Positions 34,120 through 42,719 of a stretch of 55,542 bases of DNA are shown here, one piece after another. The stretch's first letter is position 1. Each line of letters starts with the position of its first letter. The notes under the pieces were generated by a model that searched no databases, was not told the DNA's origin, and saw only the letters and a program-made list of their open reading frames with translations. This DNA is from Anaerolineae bacterium. Its GTDB lineage: Bacteria > Chloroflexota > Anaerolineae > Aggregatilineales > Phototrophicaceae. The position numbers and the translations under genes are program-made. Location: positions 1 through 55,542 of the forward strand of contig JALHQT010000012.1 of the NCBI GenBank assembly GCA_022841825.1. The letters run 5' to 3'.

Positions 34120-36225
34120 ATGACCTTACGCTGGTCGCCCTCTCACACAATTCCGCTCATAGGTCTTCTGTCTGCTTTCATCATCCTCGCTGCAATCTAT
34201 GCCTGGGCGACGCCGCCTCTGGAAGCATCAGACGAACTGTGGCACTTCGGCATGGTAATGCAGCTTGCGCAGACCGGCGATCTCCCGGTGCAGGATGCGA
34301 ATGTCGAAACAATCTGGCAGCAGGAAGGCAGCCAGCCGCCGCTTTACTATGCGGTTATCGCAGTTGTCATTCGGCTGACGGGCATACCCGCCGACTTTGA
34401 TGCTGCCATCCAACCCAACCCCCACGCACAGGCGGGACAGCCAGCCAATGTTGGCAACAAGAACCTCGTTCTGCACCCAACACCGCCGGAGACCACCCGT
34501 GCAGTCCTGCTTGGGCGCATGACCAGCATTCTGTTCAGCACCATCACCCTCATTGCGGTGTATCTGACCACGCGAGTGCTCGCTCCGCACCGGATCGCCT
34601 TACTTGCCGCTGCACTTACGGCATTCAACCCAATGTTCATCTTCATCAGTGCATCGGTCAATAATGACAACCTCGTCACAGCACTGAACAGCCTCGTCAT
34701 CTGGCAGATGTTCGTCTTCATGCGAGATGGCTTCAGCACGCGGCGCAGCCTTCTCATCGCCATACTTGTCGCTTGTGCGAGCCTCACCAAACTCAGCGGG
34801 CTGGTGATCGTCCCGGTCATCGCGCTGGCGGCGCTCTTGACAGCCTATCGCCGACGTGACACGAAAGGGATTTTCATCCTGGGAGCCGCGATGCTGGTCG
34901 CGTGGCTCGGCATCGCCGGATGGTGGTTTCTACGCAACGTCCAGCTTTATGGTGAGTTATTCGGCACCCGAACGATGGCAGCAGTAGCCGGTGAACGTCT
35001 TGGCGGGTTTGACCTGGCGACACTCCTGAGCGAGTTCGAGGGGTTCCGCATCGCCTTCTGGGGTTGGTTTGGGGCAGTCAATATCATCATCAGCCCGATC
35101 TTCTACGTCACGATGGATGTCGTGACTCTGATCGCCGTCATCGGCGCCCTCGTCTACTGGCAGCAGCAGCCCACACAGCGCGTCCGGCTTAGCCTGCTGT
35201 TGCTGACAGTCATGCTCGCCGCGGGTGCCGTCATTGCCTGGACAGCCCAGACGTATGCATCGCAGGGGCGCCTGCTCTTCCCATACCTTGCGGCGATCAG
35301 CCCACTACTCGCGTTAGGGTTAAGTGCGCTTCTGAGGCGCGCGGCACTGGCGGTGCCAACGGTGATGCTGGTCGTCGCCGCCCTTGTCCCTTTCGCAGTC
35401 CTCCAGCCCGCCTATGCGTCCCCAATCCCCTTAGGGGCGCTGCCAACATCCGCGTCACCGATCTATGCGCGCTATGGCGACGTTGAACTCGTCGGTTATG
35501 AACTTTCGCCACGCCGTTTTGGTCCCGGCGATACCATCCCGGTCACCGTCTACTGGCGTGTGTTGCAACCGACTGAACAGGATCTGAGTCTCTGGCTGCA
35601 CGCCGTCGCGGAAAGTGAGATCGGCAAAGTAGATAGCTACCCCGGCGGCGGCACCCTGCGCACCTCGACCTGGGAGCCTGGACTGTATGCCGACACATAC
35701 GCTATCCCGATAGACGGCGACAGCCCCCGCAGCAATCTGCGCATTCAGGTGGGCTGGCAGGATAACGTAACCCAAACACTCGTTACGCCCACGGACGAAG
35801 ATGGCAATCCGTTGAGCAGCGTCATGCTGGACGCGGGCGCGTTTGGAGCAGCGGAGACGCCAGGTCTCCCCAACGACGTACGGGCTGTCGATGATGTCCT
35901 CTTTGGGGAAGCGATTGCACTACGAGGCTACCAGGTTGAAGGCGACCGCCTGAGCTTATGGTGGGATGCCCTGTCACCCCTGCCCCAGGATTACACGGTA
36001 TTTGTGCAGATTCTCGACGCTGCCAACACCGTGATATCGCAAGGCGATGCCCCGCCGACTCTGCCAACAAGCTTCTGGCTCGCCGGCGAGCGTTTTGTCA
36101 CCCATCACACTATTGTGCGCTCAATCGGAGATCGCCTGATCATCGGCTGGTACAACCCAACCGACTCCGCCCGCCTACAGACCAACCATCCGGATAACGC
36201 CTACGTGCTGGACGCGAGCGATTGA
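34120..36225 (+). CDS. GT39-like multi-pass glycosyltransferase
   Basis: About 701 residues: a membrane-embedded half with 10-12 helices, then an extracytoplasmic C-terminal half with beta-sandwich-like patterns (ISPIY..., VYWRVLQPTEQDLSLWLH). The first extracytoplasmic loop keeps LEASDELWHF and SQPPLYYAVIA, the ArnT/PMT_2 type Asp/Glu signature. These enzymes use polyprenyl-phosphate sugars to glycosylate lipids or proteins outside. The start is chosen at ATG 34120; a GTG at 34084 lacks a ribosome site. Its last 25 bp overlap the convergent hydrolase gene. Confidence 0.8.
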   Translation: MTLRWSPSHTIPLIGLLSAFIILAAIYAWATPPLEASDELWHFGMVMQLAQTGDLPVQDANVETIWQQEGSQPPLYYAVIAVVIRLTGIPADFDAAIQPNPHAQAGQPANVGNKNLVLHPTPPETTRAVLLGRMTSILFSTITLIAVYLTTRVLAPHRIALLAAALTAFNPMFIFISASVNNDNLVTALNSLVIWQMFVFMRDGFSTRRSLLIAILVACASLTKLSGLVIVPVIALAALLTAYRRRDTKGIFILGAAMLVAWLGIAGWWFLRNVQLYGELFGTRTMAAVAGERLGGFDLATLLSEFEGFRIAFWGWFGAVNIIISPIFYVTMDVVTLIAVIGALVYWQQQPTQRVRLSLLLLTVMLAAGAVIAWTAQTYASQGRLLFPYLAAISPLLALGLSALLRRAALAVPTVMLVVAALVPFAVLQPAYASPIPLGALPTSASPIYARYGDVELVGYELSPRRFGPGDTIPVTVYWRVLQPTEQDLSLWLHAVAESEIGKVDSYPGGGTLRTSTWEPGLYADTYAIPIDGDSPRSNLRIQVGWQDNVTQTLVTPTDEDGNPLSSVMLDAGAFGAAETPGLPNDVRAVDDVLFGEAIALRGYQVEGDRLSLWWDALSPLPQDYTVFVQILDAANTVISQGDAPPTLPTSFWLAGERFVTHHTIVRSIGDRLIIGWYNPTDSARLQTNHPDNAYVLDASD

Positions 36226-37196
36226 GCAGACTCTTCGCTGCGCAAGTACCGCTCGAGGATCTCGACGTATTCGGCGATGAACTGCGCGCCCGTCGCCCAA
36301 TGCCCGTAGTCGATCTCGACGTAATGCTTGTCCCCGGACAAGCGCTCATAATTGCGTCGCGTCACCGCTGGCGAGACCATCTTGTCTCGCGTCTGGTTGA
36401 CGACCAACACACGCATTCGGTTCTGCTCGTAGGGAATAGCAGGCGGCGTGGCAAACGTACTCGCCATGTAGCGCAGGCTGATGTTCTTGATGGGCAGCGG
36501 GTCTTCGCGCCAGATGTTGAAGAAATCCGGATCACGCTCATCGACCATCGACTCGAACTTACCGAGCAGCATGAAAGGCAGCTTGAGCGACGGTAACAGG
36601 GACGCCATCATGCGTGTCGAGGCGGCGAAGATGTCCGGCAGCAGCGGCAGATCGCTGGCGAAGGCAAAGCGCGAGACCGAGAGCGCATCGCGTGCGCTGC
36701 CAAAGTCGTACAGGTTGTGACAGATGATGGCATCGACCGGTGCGCCAGCGGCGGCGGCTTTGTAGGTCAGTCCGCCGCCGACACTGCCGCCCGCCATAAA
36801 CAGCTTGCCCGCATAACGTTGCCGTGCCCACTGCGCCGCATCGACGATGTTCTGCACACACTGAGCGAGTGTGAAATCGCCGCGGTCGCCATCGCTGTAG
36901 CCCTGCCCACGCTGATCCGGCAGCACGACGGTGTAGCCGCGTGCGTGCATCGCCAATGCCAGCGGCGCAAAAATGCGCGAGTAGCCGCCGCCGCCATGAT
37001 TGAACATCAGCACCGGCGCGCGCTTGTCCGGTTGCTCGTACACATCCATGTGAATGCGCACGCCTGTGGACATGATATACATGTCCTGTTTGATGCGCTC
37101 GACCTGAGCGACAACGTCCGGCGTAAAGTAGCGCTTCCAGTAACTGATTGCCGTCTCCATCATCGCATCATCCAATCGAATTTCAGTTTTGCTCAT
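36201..37196 (-). CDS. Alpha/beta hydrolase
   Basis: 331 residues. Canonical fold: FNHGGGGYSRIFAPLA (oxyanion loop), VVLPDQRGQGYSDGD, the nucleophile elbow GGSVGGG with Ser, and a late GHWATGAQF His loop; the acid is probably Asp in VVNQTRDKMVS. Substrate unknown. It diverges from a TetR-type gene 89 bp away, with an operator at 37266-37280, so it is probably regulated by that protein. It overlaps the convergent GT39-like gene by 25 bp. Confidence 0.85.
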   Translation of the reverse strand: MSKTEIRLDDAMMETAISYWKRYFTPDVVAQVERIKQDMYIMSTGVRIHMDVYEQPDKRAPVLMFNHGGGGYSRIFAPLALAMHARGYTVVLPDQRGQGYSDGDRGDFTLAQCVQNIVDAAQWARQRYAGKLFMAGGSVGGGLTYKAAAAGAPVDAIICHNLYDFGSARDALSVSRFAFASDLPLLPDIFAASTRMMASLLPSLKLPFMLLGKFESMVDERDPDFFNIWREDPLPIKNISLRYMASTFATPPAIPYEQNRMRVLVVNQTRDKMVSPAVTRRNYERLSGDKHYVEIDYGHWATGAQFIAEYVEILERYLRSEESAQSLASST

Positions 37197-37265
37197 CTTT
37201 CTCTTCTCACACCACCGCTGCTGAAATGCCTTATATCTTGTAGAGTACAGAAAGACGATTCTCTG

Positions 37266-37280
37266 AACACCCCAGGTGTT
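37266..37280. promoter_or_regulatory. Probable TetR operator
   Basis: AACACC-CCA-GGTGTT, a perfect 6-3-6 inverted repeat ending 5 bp before the TetR start codon and within the divergent hydrolase promoter region. The position fits autorepression. Confidence 0.55.
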
Positions 37281-37285
37281 ACTTT

Positions 37286-37888
37286 ATGGATTCGAGTAGA
37301 CCAATAAAGATCGATGACCGCCGCACCCTCAGGACGCGCGCGGCATTGGAGAACGCATTGTTGGCATTATTGGAAGAGAAGAACTACGAGGCAATCACCA
37401 TACAGGAGCTGTGCAACCGCGCCGATGTCGCCCGCAAGACCTTCTATGAGCACTACGACGACAAGCACGCCTTGATGTGGGCATACAGCGAGCGCGTGTA
37501 TGATGCGCTCAGGGCGACCGTCGCTGAAATTGACATTGATACGCTTCTGGCGAACAACAAACCGCTGACGTACCCTATCTTCAAACATGTCCACGAATAC
37601 ACCAGCTTCTATCGAGCCATGTTGGGCGAACACAGCACATCGGCTTTTGTGACACGCCTGCTCGACTACATGGCGCAGGTCTCATACGAACGCCACGCGC
37701 CGCTGCGTGCCACCGCACCCCAAATCACTCTGCCCCCAGAGTTCATCGCGCATTATCTGGCAGGGGCAGTGATTGGCGTCCTATGCTGGTGGCTCAAAGA
37801 AGGATTACAAACATCGCCAGAGTCGATGGCGTACCAGTTCAGCCAGCTTGCTGTGCCGGGCGTGATGGAAGTAATGGGTTTATCCTGA
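37286..37888 (+). CDS. TetR/AcrR family regulator
   Basis: 200 residues. N-terminal HTH: TRAALENALLALLEEKNYEAITIQELCNRADVARKTFYEHYDDK, the classic TetR sequence. The C-terminal domain has the TetR_C_7-like layout with a buried hydrophobic pocket (YLAGAVIGVLCWWLKEG). It is divergent from the alpha/beta hydrolase, its probable target, and has a palindrome at its start. The TIR-UDG gene lies 62 bp downstream on the same strand. Confidence 0.9.
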   Translation: MDSSRPIKIDDRRTLRTRAALENALLALLEEKNYEAITIQELCNRADVARKTFYEHYDDKHALMWAYSERVYDALRATVAEIDIDTLLANNKPLTYPIFKHVHEYTSFYRAMLGEHSTSAFVTRLLDYMAQVSYERHAPLRATAPQITLPPEFIAHYLAGAVIGVLCWWLKEGLQTSPESMAYQFSQLAVPGVMEVMGLS

Positions 37889-37950
37889 TGTCGCTGAATA
37901 GCGGCTACAATCAGGAAAGTCGTTCTGTCTACGGATAAGATGGTTCCACC

Positions 37951-39048
37951 ATGAGCCGGATCTTCATCAACTACCGCCGCCAGGATAGCGAAGGCTATGT
38001 CGGGCGCCTGTACGACCGCCTGTGCGATCACTTCGACAGCAAAGACATCTTCATGGACATCACGGCGATTCGACCGGGTGAAGACTTCGTGAAGACTCTG
38101 GAGGATGCAGTCGCGGAGTGCGATGTCCTGCTCGCCGTCATTGGACCGCAGTGGTTGAGCGTCAGCGACGACCAGGGCAGCAGGCGTATCGACGACGAAC
38201 ATGATTTCGTCCGCATCGAGCTAGCCAGTGCCATCAAGCACAAAAAGGCGATCATTCCGGTGCTGGTCGGCGGCGCGAAAATGCCACTCACCCACGAACT
38301 GCCGGACGATATCGCAGCGCTCACGCGCCGCAACGCCCTGGAACTCAGCCATCAGCGCTTCGCCTATGATGTCGAACAGCTTGCGCCTGCCATCAAGACT
38401 GCCATCGTCCCAGCTAAACCCACAGGCAAGGCGAGCGCGGATAAGGGCGTGCTTCGTGGCAAAATGAAGGCGCTGAAAGCGTTGAAAGACGAACTCTACG
38501 CCGCTGCCGACTCGCCCCTCTATGAGTATCGCAAGGCGAACAACTACTCGCCGGTGCTGGGAGATGGCAACCCGGATGCCAACATCCTGTTCATCGGGCA
38601 GGCACCCGGTGAATATGAAGCGATCCAGGGGCGGGTGTTCATCGGCGCATCAGGCGACATCCTCGACGAGATGCTGGACACCATCGGCATGAAGCGCGAG
38701 GACATCTACATCACCAATCTCGTCCTCGACCGACCGCCGGATAACCGCGACCCCCTGCCGACCGAGATCGAGTATTACGCCAGCTATGTTGATCGCATAA
38801 TCGAAATCATCCGCCCCGGCGTAATCGTGACCCTGGGTCGCTTCGCCATGTTCAACATTCTCAAGAAGTACGATCTGCAGGAGCGCAAGCTCAAGATCAG
38901 CCAGCTTCATGGCAAGCTGCTGACGACGACTGTTGGCGGGGCATCGCTCTACATCCTGCCCCTGTATCATCCAGCCGTCGTCCTCTACAGCACCAGCGAA
39001 CGGGCGACCCTGCGGGCTGATTTTCAGCAGCTCAAGCCCTTCGTTTAG
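37951..39048 (+). CDS. TIR domain fused to a family-4-like uracil-DNA glycosylase
   Basis: 365 residues. 1-155: a bacterial TIR domain with IFINYRRQDSEGYVGRLYDRL, DIFMDITAI, VLLAVIGPQWL, and a conserved Glu90 in FVRIELASAI, where TIR NAD glycohydrolases have the catalytic Glu. 175-365: UDG domain with IGQAPGEYEAIQGRVFIGASG (motif A, Glu to Gln at 217), ITNLV, RPPDNRDPLP and LYHPAVVLY (His340). The four FeS-cluster cysteines of family 4 are replaced by Ala185, Ser188, Asp260 and Tyr276. It ends with a 4-bp overlap with the aspartate kinase gene on the other strand. Confidence 0.9.
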   Translation: MSRIFINYRRQDSEGYVGRLYDRLCDHFDSKDIFMDITAIRPGEDFVKTLEDAVAECDVLLAVIGPQWLSVSDDQGSRRIDDEHDFVRIELASAIKHKKAIIPVLVGGAKMPLTHELPDDIAALTRRNALELSHQRFAYDVEQLAPAIKTAIVPAKPTGKASADKGVLRGKMKALKALKDELYAAADSPLYEYRKANNYSPVLGDGNPDANILFIGQAPGEYEAIQGRVFIGASGDILDEMLDTIGMKREDIYITNLVLDRPPDNRDPLPTEIEYYASYVDRIIEIIRPGVIVTLGRFAMFNILKKYDLQERKLKISQLHGKLLTTTVGGASLYILPLYHPAVVLYSTSERATLRADFQQLKPFV

Positions 39049-40460
39049 GAGGGGACGACCTCCAAGGCGAGTTCGTGCAATGCGACGACGGCGTTCTGCA
39101 AGTCTGCCTCGTTGATGACAAACGAAATGCTGCATTCCGACGAACCCTGAGCAATGGCGATCACATTCACACGCCGTTCGCCCATCGCCGTGAAGACACG
39201 CCCCGCGACGCCCGGCGTCCCCTGCATTGCCGCGCCGACGACTGTCACTATCGCCACGCTGGGGCGTATGTTCACCGTATCGACATTTTGCTGCGCAATC
39301 TCCGCCTTGAGTTCGCTCTCGATCTCGCGTTTGGAATGCCCGGCGTGACTGTCCGAAACGACAAAGCAGAAGCTCTGTTCGGAAGACGCCTGCATAATCA
39401 TCAGGATATTGCCGCCTGCCCGCGCCGTCGCCAGAAATGTCCGCCCGGCGATGCCCGGCACGCCAATCATGCCTTTGCCGCTCACGGTCAGCAAGCTGAC
39501 ACTCTTAACGCACGTCACCGCTTTGATCACCGACTCGCTGGGACGCATTTCCGCGCCGATCAGCGTACCTTCAAATGCAGGATTGAACGTATTACAGACG
39601 CGCATCGGGATGCCCTTGCCGACAATCGGCTGGACAGTCTTGGGATGCAGGACTTTCGCGCCGTAAAAAGCCAATTCCCCTACCTCGGTATAAGAGATGT
39701 AGGGCAGCACCCGCGCGCGCGGATCAAGGCGTGGGTCGGTGGTCATCACCCCATCCACATCCGTCCAGATGATCAGCTCATCGCTGTCCGTCGCCGCCGC
39801 AAATATCGCGCCGCTGAAGTCGCTGCCGCCGCGCCCCAGCGTCGTGATATGTCCGTCGCGTGTTTGCCCAATGAAGCCCGTGATAATCGGCACAACCCCT
39901 TCAGCGAGCGCTGGCTTCAGTCTGGCGTCAATGTTCGCCTGCGTCTCCTCCCAAAGGGGATTGGCACTCGTATAGTTTTCGTCGGTGACCAGGAACGTGC
40001 CCGCATCATAAGCACGCGCCTTTACGCCGTGATCGCGCAGCACCGCCGCAATCATGCGTGCACTCAGCCGCTCACCAAACGCCACCACAGCATCCAGAAT
40101 ACGCGGCGTGGATTCGCCCAGCACATTGACCGCCTGACAGAGTTCGCCATGCTGCACCACCAATGCCGCCAGTTCCTGAACGACCGTCTCGCGGTTCTTG
40201 CCCGGCTTCGTCAACTGGTTGATGATGACCTCGTGGCGGTCGCGAATCTTTTGCCCCGTCGAGATGTATCCCCATTTGTTGCCGACTGCCGCATCCTGAA
40301 CCGAAGCGATCAACTGGTCGGTCACGCCCGACATCGCAGACACGACGACAATCGGATGATTACCCGCAGCCAGTGAGTCACGAACGATCTTTATCACGTT
40401 GGTGATCGCTTCCAGGCTGCCTACCGAGGTTCCGCCAAACTTCATCGAGATGAGTGCCAT
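39045..40460 (-). CDS. lysC: Aspartate kinase
   Basis: 471 residues. Kinase domain with ISMKFGGTSVG at the N-terminus, FIGQTRDGHITTLGRGGSDFSG and IWTDVDGVMTTDPR; two C-terminal ACT domains follow (e.g. LLTVSGKGMIGVPG, IVTVVGAAMQGTPG). It commits aspartate to Lys/Thr/Met synthesis and is usually feedback-inhibited by Lys and/or Thr. The start is ATG at 40460 with AAGGAC upstream; 17 further upstream codons belong to the leader RNA. A Thr/Met-rich leader peptide and a terminator precede it, so attenuation is likely. Confidence 0.95.
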   Translation of the reverse strand: MALISMKFGGTSVGSLEAITNVIKIVRDSLAAGNHPIVVVSAMSGVTDQLIASVQDAAVGNKWGYISTGQKIRDRHEVIINQLTKPGKNRETVVQELAALVVQHGELCQAVNVLGESTPRILDAVVAFGERLSARMIAAVLRDHGVKARAYDAGTFLVTDENYTSANPLWEETQANIDARLKPALAEGVVPIITGFIGQTRDGHITTLGRGGSDFSGAIFAAATDSDELIIWTDVDGVMTTDPRLDPRARVLPYISYTEVGELAFYGAKVLHPKTVQPIVGKGIPMRVCNTFNPAFEGTLIGAEMRPSESVIKAVTCVKSVSLLTVSGKGMIGVPGIAGRTFLATARAGGNILMIMQASSEQSFCFVVSDSHAGHSKREIESELKAEIAQQNVDTVNIRPSVAIVTVVGAAMQGTPGVAGRVFTAMGERRVNVIAIAQGSSECSISFVINEADLQNAVVALHELALEVVPS

Positions 40461-40482
40461 CAGCCTTGTCCTTTGCGAAGAT

Positions 40483-40516
40483 AAAAAAGAGCGCGTGGAG
40501 GATTTCCACACGCTCT
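40483..40516 (-). terminator. Attenuator terminator 23 bp upstream of lysC
   Basis: On the minus strand, AGAGCGTGTGGA (40505-40516) pairs with TCCACGCGCTCT (40488-40499) around a 5-nt loop, with one G-U pair, followed by six T (40483-40488). Its position after a leader peptide and before the gene is that of an attenuator, not of a gene-end terminator. Confidence 0.9.
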
Positions 40517-40543
40517 TTGCTAACCAGTCAGGTCGCCAGCGAA

Positions 40544-40633
40544 CTATGCCATGCGGAAATCACCTCTATGTGCGCACATGCACATAGTTGTGGTCATGGT
40601 AGTAGTCATCGTGCAGCGACAAATGCGAAACAT
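40544..40633 (-). CDS. Thr/Met/Cys-rich leader peptide of aspartate kinase (attenuator)
   Basis: A 29-codon ORF on the minus strand (ATG 40631-40633, TAG 40544-40546). It contains 7 Thr, 6 Met and 4 Cys codons, with the core MTTTMTTTMCMC at residues 9-20. AAAGGCG lies 6 nt upstream. It starts about 20 nt after the predicted transcription start and ends 28 nt before the terminator stem. The Met/Cys codons fall in a hairpin (CTATGTG...CACATAG). GATTTCC (40555-40561) can pair with GGAAATC (40501-40507) in the terminator stem and loop, giving the antiterminator. It has the layout of thrL-type leaders. It has no similarity to a folded protein. Confidence 0.85.
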   Translation of the reverse strand: MFRICRCTMTTTMTTTMCMCAHRGDFRMA

Positions 40634-40657
40634 CAGATTCGCCTTTCAATACCGCAT

Positions 40658-40686
40658 AGACTAGCGCGTGGACGCCTCTTCGTCAA
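40658..40686 (-). promoter_or_regulatory. Promoter of the lysC leader
   Basis: On the minus strand TTGACG (40681-40686), a 17-nt spacer, and TAGTCT (40658-40663). Transcription starting near 40652 gives a leader of about 190 nt that contains the leader peptide and the terminator. Confidence 0.65.
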
Positions 40687-40746
40687 GCACTTTGGATCAC
40701 CCCACACTCATCAGGATGTGGTAGATCTTGATCAGGAGAAACCGCT

Positions 40747-41886
40747 ATGGAATTGAAGACACGCATCCTCATTCTGGTCGCCGATCTGGGCTTCGGGCAC
40801 CGGGCAGCCGCGCGCGCCGTCGGCGCTGCCATCCAGGAGAAGTATGGCGAAGATGCGATCGTGGAAACCGCCAACCCGATGAGCAGCGAACTCGCGCCCA
40901 GCTTCCTGCGCGATACCCCGGACGATTACGACCGGTTCGTCCGCGAGCTGCCCGAACTCTACCAGCTTACCTACCAGGTCAGCGGTACGGCGATGGTCTC
41001 GTCAATCTACGAAAGCGCCTTCGTACTCATGCTGCTGCCCGCGATGATCGCTGAAATCGACCGCTTCAAGCCGGATGTCATCGTCGTCACGCAGGAAAAC
41101 TTCCTCGCACCGCTCAACGCGCTGATGGCATTGCGCAGCCAACGTATTCCCATCATCACCATCATCACCGACCTGACGAGCCTGCATCGTATGTGGTTCA
41201 GCGAAGTCTCGACCCTGACCATCGTCCCGACGCAGATCGCATATGACCTGGCGCTGCTGAATGGCTTACAGAAGCAGAAGGTCAAGATAGTGGGTATCCC
41301 GGTCAACACAGCGCTGGCGAATGAAGAGCGGTCGCCAGCAGAATTGCGCGCGCTGCTCGGTTGGCAACCCGACATCACGACGCTGCTGTTTGTCGGCAGC
41401 AAGCGCACGCGACAATTCCCCGACGTACTGCGCGCACTCAACCACAGCGGGCTACCCATTCAGCTCTGTATTGTCGCGGGTGGCGACGAAGAGACCTACC
41501 CGCTGCTCAAAGCAACAGAATGGCATGTCCCCGCGCACGTCTACAACTTTGTCGAGAACATGCCGATGATGCTCCATGCAGCCGACGCCATCGTCTGCAA
41601 AGCAGGCGGACTGATCGTGTCCGAAGCGCTTGCGTGTGGGCTGCCCATCCTGCTCACCGATGTGATCGAGGGCCAGGAGACTGGCAACGCGGATTTTGTC
41701 GTACAGAACGGCGCAGGCATCCGCGCCAACGACCCGGTCGAAGCGCTCGAAACGGTCTACCATTGGCTGGCAGACGACCGCCAGCGTCTACTCGACCATG
41801 CGAAACACTCGCGCAAAATCGGGCGCCCGCGCGCCGCCTACGAAATCGCCAACCTGATTTGGAAAGCCGCACAACAAGGAGCCTGA
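40747..41886 (+). CDS. MGDG-synthase/UgtP-like glycosyltransferase (GT28)
   Basis: 379 residues. An N-terminal MGDG-synthase-type domain (ILILVADLGFGHRAAARAVGAAI) accepts the lipid; the C-terminal GT28 domain binds the UDP-sugar (LLFVGSKRTRQFP, YNFVENMPMMLHAADAIVCKAGG with the Glu/Gly-rich nucleotide loop). These enzymes glycosylate diacylglycerol to membrane glycolipids. AGGAG lies 7 nt upstream. It diverges from lysC and is followed, after 2 bp, by a class IV aminotransferase. Confidence 0.88.
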   Translation: MELKTRILILVADLGFGHRAAARAVGAAIQEKYGEDAIVETANPMSSELAPSFLRDTPDDYDRFVRELPELYQLTYQVSGTAMVSSIYESAFVLMLLPAMIAEIDRFKPDVIVVTQENFLAPLNALMALRSQRIPIITIITDLTSLHRMWFSEVSTLTIVPTQIAYDLALLNGLQKQKVKIVGIPVNTALANEERSPAELRALLGWQPDITTLLFVGSKRTRQFPDVLRALNHSGLPIQLCIVAGGDEETYPLLKATEWHVPAHVYNFVENMPMMLHAADAIVCKAGGLIVSEALACGLPILLTDVIEGQETGNADFVVQNGAGIRANDPVEALETVYHWLADDRQRLLDHAKHSRKIGRPRAAYEIANLIWKAAQQGA

Positions 41887-41888
41887 TC

Positions 41889-42719
41889 GTGCCCGCTCAA
41901 GTCCGCATCCTCACCCCAGACGGCGTTCAGACGGCAGGCTATTCGGCAGAGTCGCTTGCTGACGCCGCACGCTACGAGCCGCATGACGGCATTTACACGG
42001 TGACGAACACCATCGAAAGGACAAAGGCGCTAAAACTCGACGCGCATTTGGATCGTCTGGAAGATTCGGCACGCCGCGCGCAGATCCCATTAACGCTTGA
42101 CCGCCCGCGTCTGCGCGCTGCACTCCGCCAACTCATTCTGGATGCGGGCTATGCAGACAGCCGATTCCGCATCACCGTCCCCCAGAATGAACCGGATCGT
42201 TTCATCTTGACGGTCGAGCCCTACACCCCACCGTCTGATGCATTGGTAGCTTCAGGAGTCGCGGTGATCACCGTAGCGAACAGTGCGCGCCACAACGCCG
42301 AGGCGAAAACAACCGATTGGCTGCATGACCGCACGGCGATTGAATCGACGCTGCCCCCAGGAGTCTACACGGCACTCCTGTGCGATACCGAGGGTTTCAT
42401 TCTTGAAGGGGTGAGCAGCAACTTCTATGCGATCCGTAAAGGGGAACTGCGCACTGCGGGTTCTGGCGTGCTGCATGGTATCGCGCAGCAGATTGTATTC
42501 GCAGTCGCGTCGGATATCCTGCCGTTGCGCCTCGATGCTATCCATCTCGACGAAGTCGGCACCATTGACGAGGCATTCATCACCAGCAGCAGTCGCGGCA
42601 TCCTGCCGGTCGTCCGCATCGACGATGTGAACATCGGCACCGGCAGCCCAGGGGTGCGAACGATGCGGCTGCGCGCCGCTTATCAGGCATGGGCAGCCGA
42701 GCATCTGGAGGAGATTTAG
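41889..42719 (+). CDS. Class IV PLP aminotransferase (BCAT/D-AAT/ADC lyase family)
   Basis: 276 residues. It shows HLDRLEDSARR, the PLP-Lys region AEAKTTDWLHDR, and EGVSSNFYAIRKGELRTAG plus GVLHGIAQQ, which bind the cofactor phosphate. The subfamily (branched-chain transaminase, D-amino-acid transaminase or aminodeoxychorismate lyase) cannot be fixed. The start is GTG at 41889 with AAGGAG 7 nt before; the longer reading frame from 41361 runs through the upstream gene and is not used. It ends with a 4-bp overlap with the convergent methyltransferase gene. Confidence 0.85.
   Translation: MPAQVRILTPDGVQTAGYSAESLADAARYEPHDGIYTVTNTIERTKALKLDAHLDRLEDSARRAQIPLTLDRPRLRAALRQLILDAGYADSRFRITVPQNEPDRFILTVEPYTPPSDALVASGVAVITVANSARHNAEAKTTDWLHDRTAIESTLPPGVYTALLCDTEGFILEGVSSNFYAIRKGELRTAGSGVLHGIAQQIVFAVASDILPLRLDAIHLDEVGTIDEAFITSSSRGILPVVRIDDVNIGTGSPGVRTMRLRAAYQAWAAEHLEEI

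Noticed and set aside
39075-40376. 433-codon open frame opposite lysC
   Set aside because: Low-complexity, Arg-rich translation in the antisense frame of a clear aspartate kinase.
40461-40746. Lysine riboswitch upstream of lysC
   Set aside because: No lysine-box core is visible; the leader has instead a Thr/Met-rich ORF and a terminator.
41361-41888. N-terminal extension of the class IV aminotransferase frame
   Set aside because: It runs through the glycosyltransferase gene in another frame; the GTG at 41889 has a good ribosome site.
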